A DNA stretch of 64,000 bases from Martinezella lusitana (GCF_900094565.1 NZ_FMAF01000004.1:310001-374000), one strand, 5' to 3'; positions 17,810 through 27,071 are shown, counted from the stretch's first letter. Numbers and translations: made by a program. Notes: generated by a model from the letters alone, not told the origin.

Positions 17810-18339
17810 ATGCCGGCTTCCTTTGCAGTTAGCTCTCGCGGCCTTAAACTATTCTTTTTCGGAGCTTTAGCTATGGCATTTGCTTATTAAGATAAAGCTT
17901 GAATGAACTGCTGAAAGAGCCCGCTGGAGCGCATTGATCAGGGAGCGATGCGGTCGCCAGTCCCCAAGCGCTCAACCACCATCATGAAAAACAGCGTACA
18001 TAGGTGATTGCGTAGGGCTGACGGGAATCCTGGCTCCGGCTATTAGGTCGGTTCCAAGACTCCCGGCTGTCGTCAGGGGTGAACACGACAGCGCGGTCAC
18101 CAAATCGAGTTTCGGATTTGCAATCCATCTACTGAGCAAAAGCTGGAAAACACAAATTTAAGCTCCACAAGCGACTGCTTCATTTCGAGGCACTCGCCGC
18201 GTGATCAGGAAACCGATCAGCCGCAACAAGATTGTCTGCTGATAGACTTAGGCTGCCAGGACCAACCCAACCGTGCAATTCCTGAATAGCTCCTTGAGCT
18301 CTGCACAGATTCTGCAAATACGCGCGCCATCCTCGCGCC
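17810..18339. other. Intergenic region, 530 bp
   Basis: This gap separates the divergent diguanylate cyclase from the short frame ahead of the DUF4173-type gene. I see no convincing coding region or strong hairpin. It must contain promoters for both directions. Confidence 0.5.
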
Positions 18340-18516
18340 ATGAACAACGCACCCGAAGAAACCGTCGCTCCACCCGTCCGCCTGCCCCATAGCCTTCTCA
18401 AGGAAGGCTGGTGGCTGGTGGAAGATCCTCAGCCTCAAACCGACCTCCCGGCTCGGACACCAAGGGTCATACCCTTTATCGCTGCGGGGCGAACCGTAGG
18501 GGGCCTATACGCATGA
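18340..18516 (+). CDS. Possible small protein, 58 aa, coupled to the DUF4173-type gene
   Basis: A frame from ATG 18340 encodes 58 residues, beginning MNNAPEETVAPPVRLPHSLL and continuing with the striking KEGWWLVEDPQPQ. Its TGA overlaps the next start in ATGA (18513-18516), the classic sign of translational coupling. No strong ribosome site precedes it. No membrane segment is seen. I do not know a family for it. It may be a genuine first gene of the operon or only a leader frame. Confidence 0.4.
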   Translation: MNNAPEETVAPPVRLPHSLLKEGWWLVEDPQPQTDLPARTPRVIPFIAAGRTVGGLYA

Positions 18517-20006
18517 GTGCCTCGGATATACCGGCGCAGCCGGCTAACCCCACACGTAACGTCAGCCGCAAGCTCTTGATACTGATCGTTCTCGTAGCAC
18601 TCGCCGACCTCCTCCTCTTCGGCAGAGAGCCGGGCCTCAACTTTTTCCTCTTCGTCAATGCCATCGCCGCGGGCGTGCTGCTTTGTTCGAGAAAGCCACA
18701 GTCTCTTCCAAAGGCTACAGGGCTTCCGGCTCTCGCTTTTGTCCTGTCGGCGCCGCTTCTCGAGACCACATCCTGGATGGGCATCGCTCTCAGCTTGCTC
18801 GGCATCACATGCGTCTCGCTTGCCGCCACGGGACTTTTTCCACGAAGACTGGTCCGTTTGCCGGTCGTGCTGTTCCGCTTTCTTCTGGACCTGCCGCTGC
18901 GGCCGTTCCGCCGAGCGACCTACGGTCGTCTCCGGCACTCCCGAAGGCCGACGCCGGAGACGATCTGGCATCATCTTCGCGGCTGGATCATGCCGCTCAG
19001 CTTTACAGCCGGATTCGTCGCCCTCTTCGCAATGGCCAATCCGCTGATCGACAAGGTACTACGCAGCTTCGATCTTGCGTATTTTCTGCAATTTCTGGAT
19101 GCCTGGCGCATCGGCTTCTGGCTCATCGTCGCCGCCTTCGTATCTGTCTTGCTTCGCCCGCGCCTCAAACGCCTCGCTCGGCGTCGCCCAGATCAGGCCT
19201 CCGATGCCGTCAAACCCGAGAGCGCGTTTTTTGGACATGCGGCCTTGCTGCGCTCGCTCTTTGTGTTCAACGCACTGTTTGCAATGCAGTCTCTGCTGGA
19301 TCTCACCTATCTCTGGGGCGGAGTAAATCTGCCTGACGGTATAAGCCACGCCGAATATGCGCATCGCGGCGCCTATCCATTGATGGTGACGGCACTTCTG
19401 GCCGCGGCCTTCGTGCTCGCCGCCATGCGCCGCGACGGGCCAGGTAACAGGAGCGCCCTTGTTCGCGGCCTCGTGCATCTGTGGATCGCGCAAAACATCT
19501 TGCTCTGCTTCTCCTCCATCCTCAGACTCGATCTCTACGTCGAATCCTACTCGCTGACGGAGCTGCGGGTCGCGGCCGGCATCTGGATGGGTCTCGTCGC
19601 CATGGGTCTCTTTCTCATCCTCCTGCGTATCCTGCTGCAGCGCTCCAACGAATGGTTGGTCGCGCTCAGCCTGGCGACGCTGGTTGTGACGCTCTACGCC
19701 ATTGCCCTTGTCGACATTCCCGCCTTCATCGCCCGCTTCAATGTCGCCCACAGCAGCGAGGTGGCAGGCGAAGGTATGCCGCTCGATATCGATTATCTGT
19801 CGACGCTTGGGCCATCCGCAATACCTGCGCTCGATACTTATCTGGCATCGCTACCCGCCGAAGCGGAACGAGCCGCTCCTGCGAGCAAGGTCCGGAGCGC
19901 ACTTGTAGTGGACGAATGGCAGCGATCGCGCGACTGGAGAAGCTGGACTTTCCGCGCCGCCCGCCTCGATCGCTATCTTCGCGACCACACAACCCTTGCA
20001 AGATGA
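18513..20006 (+). CDS. Polytopic membrane protein, DUF4153/DUF4173 type
   Basis: The 497-residue protein has about eleven hydrophobic segments, starting with LLILIVLVALADLLLF, and a C-terminal soluble tail rich in charged residues. The block LWGGVNLPDGISHAEYAHRG and the following segments are typical of DUF4153/DUF4173 membrane proteins, whose role is unknown. It is followed at 47 bp by a response regulator and a histidine kinase on the same strand, so it may take part in sensing or be the envelope output of that system. ATG 18513 overlaps the stop of a short upstream frame. Confidence 0.8.
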   Translation: MSASDIPAQPANPTRNVSRKLLILIVLVALADLLLFGREPGLNFFLFVNAIAAGVLLCSRKPQSLPKATGLPALAFVLSAPLLETTSWMGIALSLLGITCVSLAATGLFPRRLVRLPVVLFRFLLDLPLRPFRRATYGRLRHSRRPTPETIWHHLRGWIMPLSFTAGFVALFAMANPLIDKVLRSFDLAYFLQFLDAWRIGFWLIVAAFVSVLLRPRLKRLARRRPDQASDAVKPESAFFGHAALLRSLFVFNALFAMQSLLDLTYLWGGVNLPDGISHAEYAHRGAYPLMVTALLAAAFVLAAMRRDGPGNRSALVRGLVHLWIAQNILLCFSSILRLDLYVESYSLTELRVAAGIWMGLVAMGLFLILLRILLQRSNEWLVALSLATLVVTLYAIALVDIPAFIARFNVAHSSEVAGEGMPLDIDYLSTLGPSAIPALDTYLASLPAEAERAAPASKVRSALVVDEWQRSRDWRSWTFRAARLDRYLRDHTTLAR

Positions 20007-20052
20007 GGCCGAAACGAAGAAAAACGAGCAAGAGAACCAAAGCAGGCATCGC

Positions 20053-20757
20053 ATGGTCAAGCGTATCCTCGTCGTCGACGATGAACCCAATATTCGCGAC
20101 GTGATTTGCTTCGCGCTCGATCGCGCCGGCATGGCGACGACAACAGCCCGCAACGGCACAGAGGCCATGATGGCTTTTCATCGTGGCGATCTCGATCTGA
20201 TCGTGCTCGATGTCGGCATGCCCGAGATGGATGGTCTGGAAGTCTGCCGCCGGATCCGCAGGACATCCAATCTCCCGATCCTGTTCCTCTCGGCGCGCGA
20301 CGAAGAAATAGACCGCATCCTCGGCCTCGAGATCGGCGGTGACGATTACGTCACCAAACCCTTCAGCCCGCGTGAACTGGTCGCCCGGGTCAAGACCATT
20401 CTGAAACGCTCCGGGCATGGCACGGGACCGGACGCCAAGGAAAACTCCATATCCGCCGGCTTGTTGCGCCTCAATCGCGGCGGCCGGACCGCGACCTTCG
20501 CCGATACGCCGCTGGCTCTGACGGGTCTTGAATTCGCTATCCTCGACACGCTGCTGTCACGTCCGGAGATCGTCTTCAACCGCGATCAGCTCATGGAGGC
20601 AGCTTACGGGGCCGATATCCAGGTTGCCGACCGCACCATAGACAGCCATATCCGCAATATCCGCGCCAAGCTTTCAGCCGCCGGTGGCAAGGGCATCATC
20701 GCCACGGTACACGGCATTGGCTTCAAATTGACATCAGGCGTGGAGGGAGGCGCATGA
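20053..20757 (+). CDS. OmpR-family response regulator
   Basis: The 234-residue protein has a receiver domain (about 1-115) with acidic pocket VVDDE, phospho-acceptor IVLDVGMPEMDG and signalling lysine in YVTKPFSPREL. A C-terminal winged helix (about 140-230) follows, with RPEIVFNRDQLMEAAYG and DRTIDSHIRNIRAKL. It would bind promoter DNA as a phosphorylated dimer. ATG 20053 gives the canonical start; an upstream TTG at 19996 would overlap the membrane-protein gene. The kinase gene begins in the four bases that end this gene, so the two are coupled. Confidence 0.93.
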   Translation: MVKRILVVDDEPNIRDVICFALDRAGMATTTARNGTEAMMAFHRGDLDLIVLDVGMPEMDGLEVCRRIRRTSNLPILFLSARDEEIDRILGLEIGGDDYVTKPFSPRELVARVKTILKRSGHGTGPDAKENSISAGLLRLNRGGRTATFADTPLALTGLEFAILDTLLSRPEIVFNRDQLMEAAYGADIQVADRTIDSHIRNIRAKLSAAGGKGIIATVHGIGFKLTSGVEGGA

Positions 20758-21770
20758 TGCGCAGCCCACTGGTGAAGCCGAAGTGGCGGCCGCCGCTCTA
20801 CCTCATCGTCTATGCCGTGCTTCTAACCGTAATGACGCTCCCTGTGCTGACCGTCATCTGGTTTCGCGCGGTGCGAGCCGCGTCCGGCGCCATGGCACCG
20901 GCCGAAATCGCTACTCTGGCCGTCGTTCTGGTCCTGACACTCGTGGTCGCCTATGTGTTGACGCGAACCCTGACGGTGCCCATTAACGCCCTGATCGCAC
21001 GAACGGAGGAAATCGCCCGCGGCGGCAGAGCCGCTATCCGGCCGCTCGACAATTACGGCACGCGGGAGGTGGCGACACTTTCGCAAAGTTTTCTCGACCT
21101 TGCCGGCAAGCTGGTCGATCATTCAGACCACGTCCGCTCCTTCGCAGCGCACGTCTCGCACGAGCTGAAATCACCCCTCACCTCGATCAAGGGTGCTGCG
21201 GAGTTGTTGCGCGACGATGACGACGACAATCCGATGAGCCAGGCACAACGCAATCACTTCCTCGCCAATATCATCGCTGACACTGAACGCTTGGACACGC
21301 TGTTGTCACGCCTGCGCGATCTGGCGAAGGCCGAACTGCCGTCCGAGCCGGGCCTGACCAACATCGAGGATATCGTCGCCCAGCTGGCCAGAAACTTCCG
21401 CCAATTGGCTGTCATCGATGATGGAAATACCGAAAGCGCGATTGCTCTGCCCAGCGAGGTCGCCGGCATCATTTTTGCCAATCTGGCCGAAAATGCCTCT
21501 CAAAACGGCGCGACTATACTCGGGATCAAGTCGGCGCCCGACGGGCGTAAGCTGACGATCGAAATTCGCGACAATGGCTCCGGTATTGCCGAAGGCAATC
21601 GCGAGCGCATCTTCGAACCGTTCTTTTCGACGCGCCGGGAAGAGGGCGGCACCGGCATGGGCCTTGGCATCGTCCGGGCAATGCTCGCCTCGCATGGCGG
21701 CAGCATCGAGTTGCTGGAGAGCGGCGATGACGGCACGACCTTTCAGATTATCCTGCCGCATGTCTCGTAA
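20754..21770 (+). CDS. Sensor histidine kinase with minimal periplasmic loop
   Basis: The 338-residue kinase has two membrane segments near residues 13-35 and 48-70 with only about 15 residues between them. It therefore lacks a sizeable periplasmic sensor, as in intramembrane-sensing kinases. A HAMP region follows, then the phospho-acceptor helix with HVSHELKSPLTSIKG near residue 134. The ATP-binding domain has N-box NLAENASQNGA, DNGSGI and GTGMGLGIVR. It should phosphorylate the regulator encoded just upstream. The small sensor fits the idea that the neighbouring polytopic protein supplies the signal. A terminator for the opposite-strand gene follows. Confidence 0.92.
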   Translation: MMRSPLVKPKWRPPLYLIVYAVLLTVMTLPVLTVIWFRAVRAASGAMAPAEIATLAVVLVLTLVVAYVLTRTLTVPINALIARTEEIARGGRAAIRPLDNYGTREVATLSQSFLDLAGKLVDHSDHVRSFAAHVSHELKSPLTSIKGAAELLRDDDDDNPMSQAQRNHFLANIIADTERLDTLLSRLRDLAKAELPSEPGLTNIEDIVAQLARNFRQLAVIDDGNTESAIALPSEVAGIIFANLAENASQNGATILGIKSAPDGRKLTIEIRDNGSGIAEGNRERIFEPFFSTRREEGGTGMGLGIVRAMLASHGGSIELLESGDDGTTFQIILPHVS

Positions 21771-21789
21771 TGCTTGAACGACGCAGATT

Positions 21790-21821
21790 AAAAAGGGGGC
21801 GACGGTTGGATCCGCCGCCCC
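21790..21821 (-). terminator. Rho-independent terminator of the aas-like gene
   Basis: On the minus strand GGGGCGGCGG pairs, with one mismatch, with CCGTCGCCCC around ATCCAA and is followed by CTTTTT. It lies about 20 bp past the stop codon of the acyltransferase gene. This is the clearest intrinsic terminator in the window. Confidence 0.8.
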
Positions 21822-21841
21822 ATTCGTGGGGTCATGAAGCG

Positions 21842-24800
21842 TTAGGCCGCTTGCGATTCCGAAATGCTTTCCAGCGCCATCGCCCGCGCCGTCACGAAAT
21901 CGATCTTGCCGGAACCGAGGACGGGGACCTTGCCGACGGTCACCTCGGCCGGGACCATCATCTCGGTGGCGCCCTTCGCCTTGGCAAAGGCCAGGAACTC
22001 GCTTCGCGTGGCATTCGGCTGATCGGTCAGGAGAACGACGCGTTCACCCTTCTTGGCATCAGGCACGGCCGAGACCACGCTGAGCGCGCCGGGCCAGAGC
22101 TGGGCGGCAAGCGTCTCGACCGCGGCAAGCGAGATCATCTCGCCGCCGATCTTGGCGAAGCGCTTGGCCCGGCCGCGGATCTTCACGAAACCGTCTTCGT
22201 CGATGATGACGATATCGCCGGTATCATGCCAACCCTCCGGCAGCGGTTCGATGACACCGGGATTGTCGGCGCGCATATAACCGGCCATCACATTGGCGCC
22301 GCGGATGAGCAGACGCCCGCCCTCATCGATACCGGCAACCGGCTCGAGCTTCCATTCCATGCCCGGCATGATCTTGCCGACCGTCCCAGAGCGGTTGTAC
22401 ATCGGCGTGTTCAGCGAGATGACCGGGGCCGCCTCGGTGACGCCATAGCCTTCCAGGATGCGCAGGCCGAACTTTTCCATATAGACCTCGCGGGTCGAGG
22501 CCTTCACCGGTTCGGCGCCGGAGAAGATGTAGCGGATCGATCTAAGATCGTAGGGATGAGCGCTGCGCGCATAGCCGTTCAGGAACGTATCCGTGCCGAA
22601 AACGATGGTGGCGTTCGAGACGTAAATCAGCTCCGGCACGATGCGATAGTGCAGGGGCGACGGATAGAGGAAAATCGGCACGCCCGAGACCAGCGGCAGG
22701 ATGGTGCCGGCCGTCAGACCGAAGGAGTGGAACATCGGCAGGATGTTGAACACCTTGTCGCCCGGATGGAAATCGATGCGCGAGGCCGCCTGGGCTGCGT
22801 TCGACAGGATGTTGCGGTGGGTAAGCACCACACCCTTCGGCGCACCTTCCGAACCCGAGGTGAAGAGGATCACGGCCGGATCATCGGCACTGCGCTTGAC
22901 CAGCGGCCGATATTTGCGGATGAGGCCGAAGATCTTGTCGAGGAAGGTAATTTGCGTGCGCAGCTCGTCGAGCCAAACGAACTCGACCTGCTTTTCAAGC
23001 TCCTCGACAATGGGGCCAAGCTTGGCTTGCGTGACGAAGGCGCGCGAGCAAAGGATATGCCTGACTTCGGCGGTCTTGCAGGCGGACAGGATATTGGCGG
23101 CGCCTGCGGTGAAGTTCAACATGGCCGGCACTTTGCCTGCCGACATGACGCCGAGCACGGTCGCAGCCGTACCATTGGCGTTCGGCAGCATGACGCCGAG
23201 GGTCTTGTCGGCCGGGAACATCTTCTTGAATTTCGCACCCAGCACCGCGGCACCGGTGAGCAGCTTGGCATAGGACAGCTTGCCGGAGAGCGGATCCTCT
23301 ACGGCCAGTTTTTTGCCACCGTATTCATGGGCGCTTTCGATGACGCGACCAAGCACGGTATTATCGGTATCCGCCGTGCGGAACATCAGCGCCGACATGA
23401 TCTGGTAGAGTGCAGCACCGGCCGCGATGCGCCGCTTGCGGCCTTTCAGTTCCAGGGGAACGTCGAGCTTCACCGGCTCAAGGATCGTTACCTTGACCTT
23501 GGGGAAGAGGCGGCGGCGGACATGGCTCGAGGTGAGATAAGAGGCATAGCTCTTTTCCAGACCGTCGATACGAACGGGCACGATCATCGCGCCCGTCTTG
23601 TCGGCAACCATGGCAGCGCCGTCATAGACCTTCATAAGCGTGCCGGTAACCGTCAGGCGTCCCTCCGGGAAGATCCCGACCGGGCTGCCGTCCTGGATGA
23701 CCTTGATCAGGGAACGCGTCGCCATCGGCTTGGTCGGATCGAGCGGCAGGAACTTGCACTTCGTCAGCAGAGGACGCACCCACCACTTCTTGGCAAAGGC
23801 ATAGTCGATGGCGAAGACCGGCTCTTCCTCGGTGATGGCGAGCGCCAGCGCGCCGTCGAGCAGGCTCACATGGTTGAGGGCGATGATCGGCGCCGGGCCG
23901 GCCTTGCGGATGTTTTCCAGGCCCTCGACTTCCAGCCGCATGAACGCGCGGAAGATGATGGAGATGAGATCGCGGAAGGCATTGGTCGGCAGCGTCTTCA
24001 GCATCACCCAGGCGATCACGACGTTGAGCGCCGAGATGCTGAGGACGATCACCGGGATCGACAAGCCGACGGCCTGCAGCACAGCCACCAGCGCCAGGCC
24101 GACCGCTATGAAGAGTGCGGACAGCACGTTTGCCGCGCCGATGACGCGGGCGCGGCGGTCCTCATTCGCCCAGCTCTGCATGGCGGCAAAGGTGGGAACG
24201 GCGAGGAAGGCGCCGCCGATTGCCATGCCGGCCAGATCGACCGCGACAAGGATTGTCTTCGGCCCTTCGAAGAAGGCGAGAATGGACTCGGCATGCGAGC
24301 TGGACTGAAGACCCCAAAGGTTCCAGGCGAGATCGAGACCGAAGAGCGCGACGATCAACATGCCCACGGGCGCCGGCAGGAGCACGATGCGGCCGGCGGC
24401 CATCCAGCCGGCGATGGCCGAGCCGATGGCGACGGATATGGCAAAGATCGCCAGATAGGCGGGAACGACGATTTCCGAACCGCCGAGAATGTCAGTCACC
24501 ATGATCGGCAGCATCGACATGATGAAGGCTCCGACGAACCAGAACCAGCAATTCATCAGCGACGCACGCCAGATACGGCTGTCTGCACGAAGCTCATTGA
24601 CGAGCCGATAGCTGGAGCGGATGACGTTCCTATCGACGACAAGATCGGGCGCCTTGGAGCCGGTTGAGGGGATCATGCGTGCGGCAAACCAGCAGAGGAC
24701 GGAAAGCCCCATCATCATCGGGCCGAAGATCCAGACGTTGTCCCCCTGCCGGAAGGCGACGGCCGAGACCATCGTGCCGGTGAGAATGGCGATGAAGGTT

Positions 24801-25237
24801 CCGCCCTCGATCCAGGCATTCGCCTTGGGAAGGTCCCTGCTTGCGAGGTGATCCGGCAGGATGCCGTATTTGATCGGCCCGAAGAGCGAGGAGATGACGC
24901 CGAAGCCGAAAAGGGCGAGCATCAGGATCCAGATGGAAGAGAAGGCGATGCCCACCACCGAGATGGCTGCGACGACGAGTTCGCAGCGCTTCAGAAGCTC
25001 GGCTATCTTGGCCTTGTCGTATTTGTCGGCGAGCTCGCCGGCAATCGCCGAAAGCAGCAGGAACGGCACGATAAAGATGCCGCCCGCCAGCGTCACCAGC
25101 GCGGCACCCTCGGCTGCCATCTGCGCGAGAATAACGAAAATCAAAGTCTGCTTGAGAAAATTATCGTTGAAGGCGGTGAGGAACTGCGTCCAGAACAGCG
25201 GCGCGAATTTCCTCGATCTCATCAAATGGGTTTGCAT
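21842..25237 (-). CDS. aas: Three-domain Aas-type acyltransferase / acyl-ACP synthetase with LplT-like MFS domain
   Basis: This 1131-residue fusion combines a lysophospholipid-flippase-like MFS transporter (about 1-415), a PlsC acyltransferase (about 440-620) and an AMP-binding synthetase (about 640-1120). The acyltransferase has NHVSLLDGAL near 457 and FPEGRLTVTG. The synthetase has ILFTSGSEGAPKGVVLTH near 799. It would flip lysophosphatidylethanolamine inward and reacylate it with an ATP-activated fatty acid, repairing membrane lipids. In Escherichia coli LplT and Aas are separate proteins. ATG 25237 follows AGGGGAACGTC. A strong terminator follows the stop. Confidence 0.93.
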   Translation of the reverse strand: MQTHLMRSRKFAPLFWTQFLTAFNDNFLKQTLIFVILAQMAAEGAALVTLAGGIFIVPFLLLSAIAGELADKYDKAKIAELLKRCELVVAAISVVGIAFSSIWILMLALFGFGVISSLFGPIKYGILPDHLASRDLPKANAWIEGGTFIAILTGTMVSAVAFRQGDNVWIFGPMMMGLSVLCWFAARMIPSTGSKAPDLVVDRNVIRSSYRLVNELRADSRIWRASLMNCWFWFVGAFIMSMLPIMVTDILGGSEIVVPAYLAIFAISVAIGSAIAGWMAAGRIVLLPAPVGMLIVALFGLDLAWNLWGLQSSSHAESILAFFEGPKTILVAVDLAGMAIGGAFLAVPTFAAMQSWANEDRRARVIGAANVLSALFIAVGLALVAVLQAVGLSIPVIVLSISALNVVIAWVMLKTLPTNAFRDLISIIFRAFMRLEVEGLENIRKAGPAPIIALNHVSLLDGALALAITEEEPVFAIDYAFAKKWWVRPLLTKCKFLPLDPTKPMATRSLIKVIQDGSPVGIFPEGRLTVTGTLMKVYDGAAMVADKTGAMIVPVRIDGLEKSYASYLTSSHVRRRLFPKVKVTILEPVKLDVPLELKGRKRRIAAGAALYQIMSALMFRTADTDNTVLGRVIESAHEYGGKKLAVEDPLSGKLSYAKLLTGAAVLGAKFKKMFPADKTLGVMLPNANGTAATVLGVMSAGKVPAMLNFTAGAANILSACKTAEVRHILCSRAFVTQAKLGPIVEELEKQVEFVWLDELRTQITFLDKIFGLIRKYRPLVKRSADDPAVILFTSGSEGAPKGVVLTHRNILSNAAQAASRIDFHPGDKVFNILPMFHSFGLTAGTILPLVSGVPIFLYPSPLHYRIVPELIYVSNATIVFGTDTFLNGYARSAHPYDLRSIRYIFSGAEPVKASTREVYMEKFGLRILEGYGVTEAAPVISLNTPMYNRSGTVGKIMPGMEWKLEPVAGIDEGGRLLIRGANVMAGYMRADNPGVIEPLPEGWHDTGDIVIIDEDGFVKIRGRAKRFAKIGGEMISLAAVETLAAQLWPGALSVVSAVPDAKKGERVVLLTDQPNATRSEFLAFAKAKGATEMMVPAEVTVGKVPVLGSGKIDFVTARAMALESISESQAA

Positions 25238-25327
25238 GACGTTCCCCTTGTTCAGTGAACAAGACGCCACAGAGTGGTTACGCAAAGGTTGAGCGCGAAT
25301 ACAACTCTATGGCGTCGTTAATAAAGG

Positions 25328-25609
25328 TTAGTCTTGACCGTCACGATTGAACTTAACGAGAAGCTTCTCGGTGCGGGCATCCTCCACCTTGCGGATCAAT
25401 TTGTCAGCCTCGGAATTATCGCGAACCGTCTTGGTAACGTTGACCGTCGTCTGCACCAGCATCAGGATGCCCATGGCGAGATAGCCTTTGCCCCATAGGT
25501 CGATCGGCATCATGTAAAGGCCGACGAAGAGCATAAATGCGGCGGCGGCAAAGGAGACATAGGAAAAGCTGACCCAAGCCTGGGAATGTTTCTGGAAGCT
25601 GTCGTTCAT
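25328..25609 (-). CDS. YiaA/YiaB-family two-helix membrane protein
   Basis: The 93-residue protein has two membrane segments (about 14-32 and 39-58) with AFMLFVGLYMMPIDLWGKGYLAMGILMLVQ between and within them. This pattern belongs to the YiaAB two-helix domain family. A charged C-terminal tail follows. The function is unknown. It lies 37 bp downstream of pspA on the same strand, and such proteins often accompany PspA homologues, so a role in the envelope-stress response is likely. Confidence 0.85.
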   Translation of the reverse strand: MNDSFQKHSQAWVSFSYVSFAAAAFMLFVGLYMMPIDLWGKGYLAMGILMLVQTTVNVTKTVRDNSEADKLIRKVEDARTEKLLVKFNRDGQD

Positions 25610-25646
25610 GATCGTACCCTCTCTAATATGTTTGGTGTGTTCGGTT

Positions 25647-26336
25647 TCAGGCTGCTGAATTCATGCGCTCGCGCAGGCGGGCAAGCACGTCGTCGGCCGA
25701 GGGACCGAGCGGTGCACCGAAGCCGGCATTGGCGAGCTTTTCGATGATGATTGCGGGCCGGTTTGCGGCGTCCATTTCCTTCAGGGCTGACGTGGCAATT
25801 TCGCATCGATCCTGATAGGCGCGAAGACGGGCCAGCGTCTCCTCGGCTTCGTCCAAGTTCGCCAAACCTGAGCCATCATTGCAGACTGCATTGAGCTTCT
25901 GTGTCTGCTCGGTCGCACGCGCCAGGCGCTCGCCGCGCTGTAACCCCTGCAGGCGCGCCTCCGAGGACCGGACCGTCGCCTTGAGCTTGGCGATCGTCGT
26001 GGCGAATTGCGCCTGTGCCTTCTCGGAGGAATCGCGCTCGGCTTCAAGCTCGGCAATCGCCTCGGCCGCTTGCCGGGCGAGTTCGTCATTGCCCTTCTGC
26101 AGGGCCGCGACGGCCCGGGTTTCCAGATCCGCGATGCGACCGACGATCGCCGCGTGCTGGCTGTTTTCCTGCTCATTCTGTGCGACGGCGATTGCCACCG
26201 CCCGCCGCGCCGACTGAATGGCGCCGGCTGCATCGCGGATCTGCTGGGCAAGCAGAGGCATGGCGTTGCGATCGATGAACGCCTGCTCCGTATCATAGGC
26301 CCGACCGCGGATGAGCGTCAGAATTACATTGAACAT
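25647..26336 (-). CDS. pspA: PspA/IM30 (ESCRT-III-like) family protein
   Basis: The 229-residue protein is almost entirely helical and heptad-like, with stretches such as AIAELEAERDSSEKAQAQFA. It starts MFNVILTLIRGRAYDTEQA, an amphipathic membrane-binding helix as in PspA/IM30. These proteins form rods or rings on stressed inner membranes and limit proton leakage. Here a TetR gene is divergent instead of the PspF activator known from enterobacteria. The 111-bp gap between them has three copies of the same 13-bp palindrome, so the operon is probably TetR-repressed. Confidence 0.85.
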   Translation of the reverse strand: MFNVILTLIRGRAYDTEQAFIDRNAMPLLAQQIRDAAGAIQSARRAVAIAVAQNEQENSQHAAIVGRIADLETRAVAALQKGNDELARQAAEAIAELEAERDSSEKAQAQFATTIAKLKATVRSSEARLQGLQRGERLARATEQTQKLNAVCNDGSGLANLDEAEETLARLRAYQDRCEIATSALKEMDAANRPAIIIEKLANAGFGAPLGPSADDVLARLRERMNSAA

Positions 26337-26353
26337 TTGTCGTCTCCCGTTTA

Positions 26354-26425
26354 TGAACGATGTTCACGAAGAGAGATATGCCAGACTCATGAACGTTGTT
26401 CAAGGATAATTTTGAACAACGTTCA
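26354..26425. promoter_or_regulatory. Three TGAAC-N3-GTTCA palindromes between pspA and tetR
   Basis: Three 13-bp sites with identical half-sites occur at 26354-26366 (TGAACGATGTTCA), 26390-26402 (TGAACGTTGTTCA) and 26413-26425 (TGAACAACGTTCA). The first lies 17 bp upstream of the pspA start and the last 22 bp upstream of the TetR start. Their spacing and symmetry are those of repressor operators. Confidence 0.75.
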
Positions 26426-26447
26426 AAAAATCGGATCGGAATGGTTA

Positions 26448-27050
26448 ATGGCGAGAAAAACCCAGGAAAAGCGCGAGGATCTGAAGCTGCGGCTGATCGA
26501 GGCGGCGCGCCATCGCATCGCGGCCGATGGCCTCTCCAACTTGCGAGCACGCGATGTCACGCAGGATGTCGGCTGCGCTCTCGGAGGGCTCTATACCGTC
26601 TTTGCCGATCTCGACGATCTCGTCATCCACGTCAATTCGGCGACATTGAAAGCGCTGGAGGCTTCTCTTGCTCTGGCTGAGGTCAAGGACCGAACGCCGG
26701 CGGATCGGCTGCGCAACCTTGCACGCGGCTATTTGCGATTCGCAGTCACCAACCGCAATCTATGGAAGGCGCTCTTCGACCATCGCCCGCCGGACGAACG
26801 CCCTACCCCCGAATGGCATCTGGAAGAGCATATGTTCCTGATGGGCATCATCGCCGAACCGCTTGCCGAGCTGCAGCCCGCCATGTCCGAGACGGCCCGC
26901 GCCATTCGCGCCCGAACGCTGTTCGGAGCTGTGCATGGCGTCGTCAGCATCAGCCTTGAGGGACGCTTCGTCGGCCTGCCCGTCGAAAGCCTGGAAAAGG
27001 AACTCGACGACTTCATCCTGACGGTCGCGGCAGGGGCCGCGGCGCGGTAG
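26448..27050 (+). CDS. TetR-family regulator divergent from the pspA operon
   Basis: The 200-residue protein has a TetR domain with recognition region RDVTQDVGCALGGLYTVFADLDDL near residues 33-56. A C-terminal WHG-type domain carries RNLWKALFDHRPP and RTLFGAVHGVVSISLEGRF. ATG 26448 starts MARKTQEKREDLKLRL, the usual basic lead into this domain. Three identical palindromes lie between it and pspA, so it most likely represses both itself and the PspA-YiaAB operon. The ligand is unknown; a membrane-active compound would be a reasonable guess. Confidence 0.85.
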   Translation: MARKTQEKREDLKLRLIEAARHRIAADGLSNLRARDVTQDVGCALGGLYTVFADLDDLVIHVNSATLKALEASLALAEVKDRTPADRLRNLARGYLRFAVTNRNLWKALFDHRPPDERPTPEWHLEEHMFLMGIIAEPLAELQPAMSETARAIRARTLFGAVHGVVSISLEGRFVGLPVESLEKELDDFILTVAAGAAAR

Positions 27051-27071
27051 CGCTATGCGTGTTTGGGGCAC

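Noticed and set aside
16349..17890. A 513-codon plus-strand frame opposite the diguanylate cyclase
   Set aside because: It is antisense to an intact HAMP-GAF-GGDEF protein and has no domain signature.
21770..24667. A 965-codon open frame on the plus strand opposite the acyltransferase gene
   Set aside because: It lies wholly antisense to a protein with three clear domains, is full of histidine, arginine and aspartate typical of reverse-complement frames, and shows no recognisable motif.
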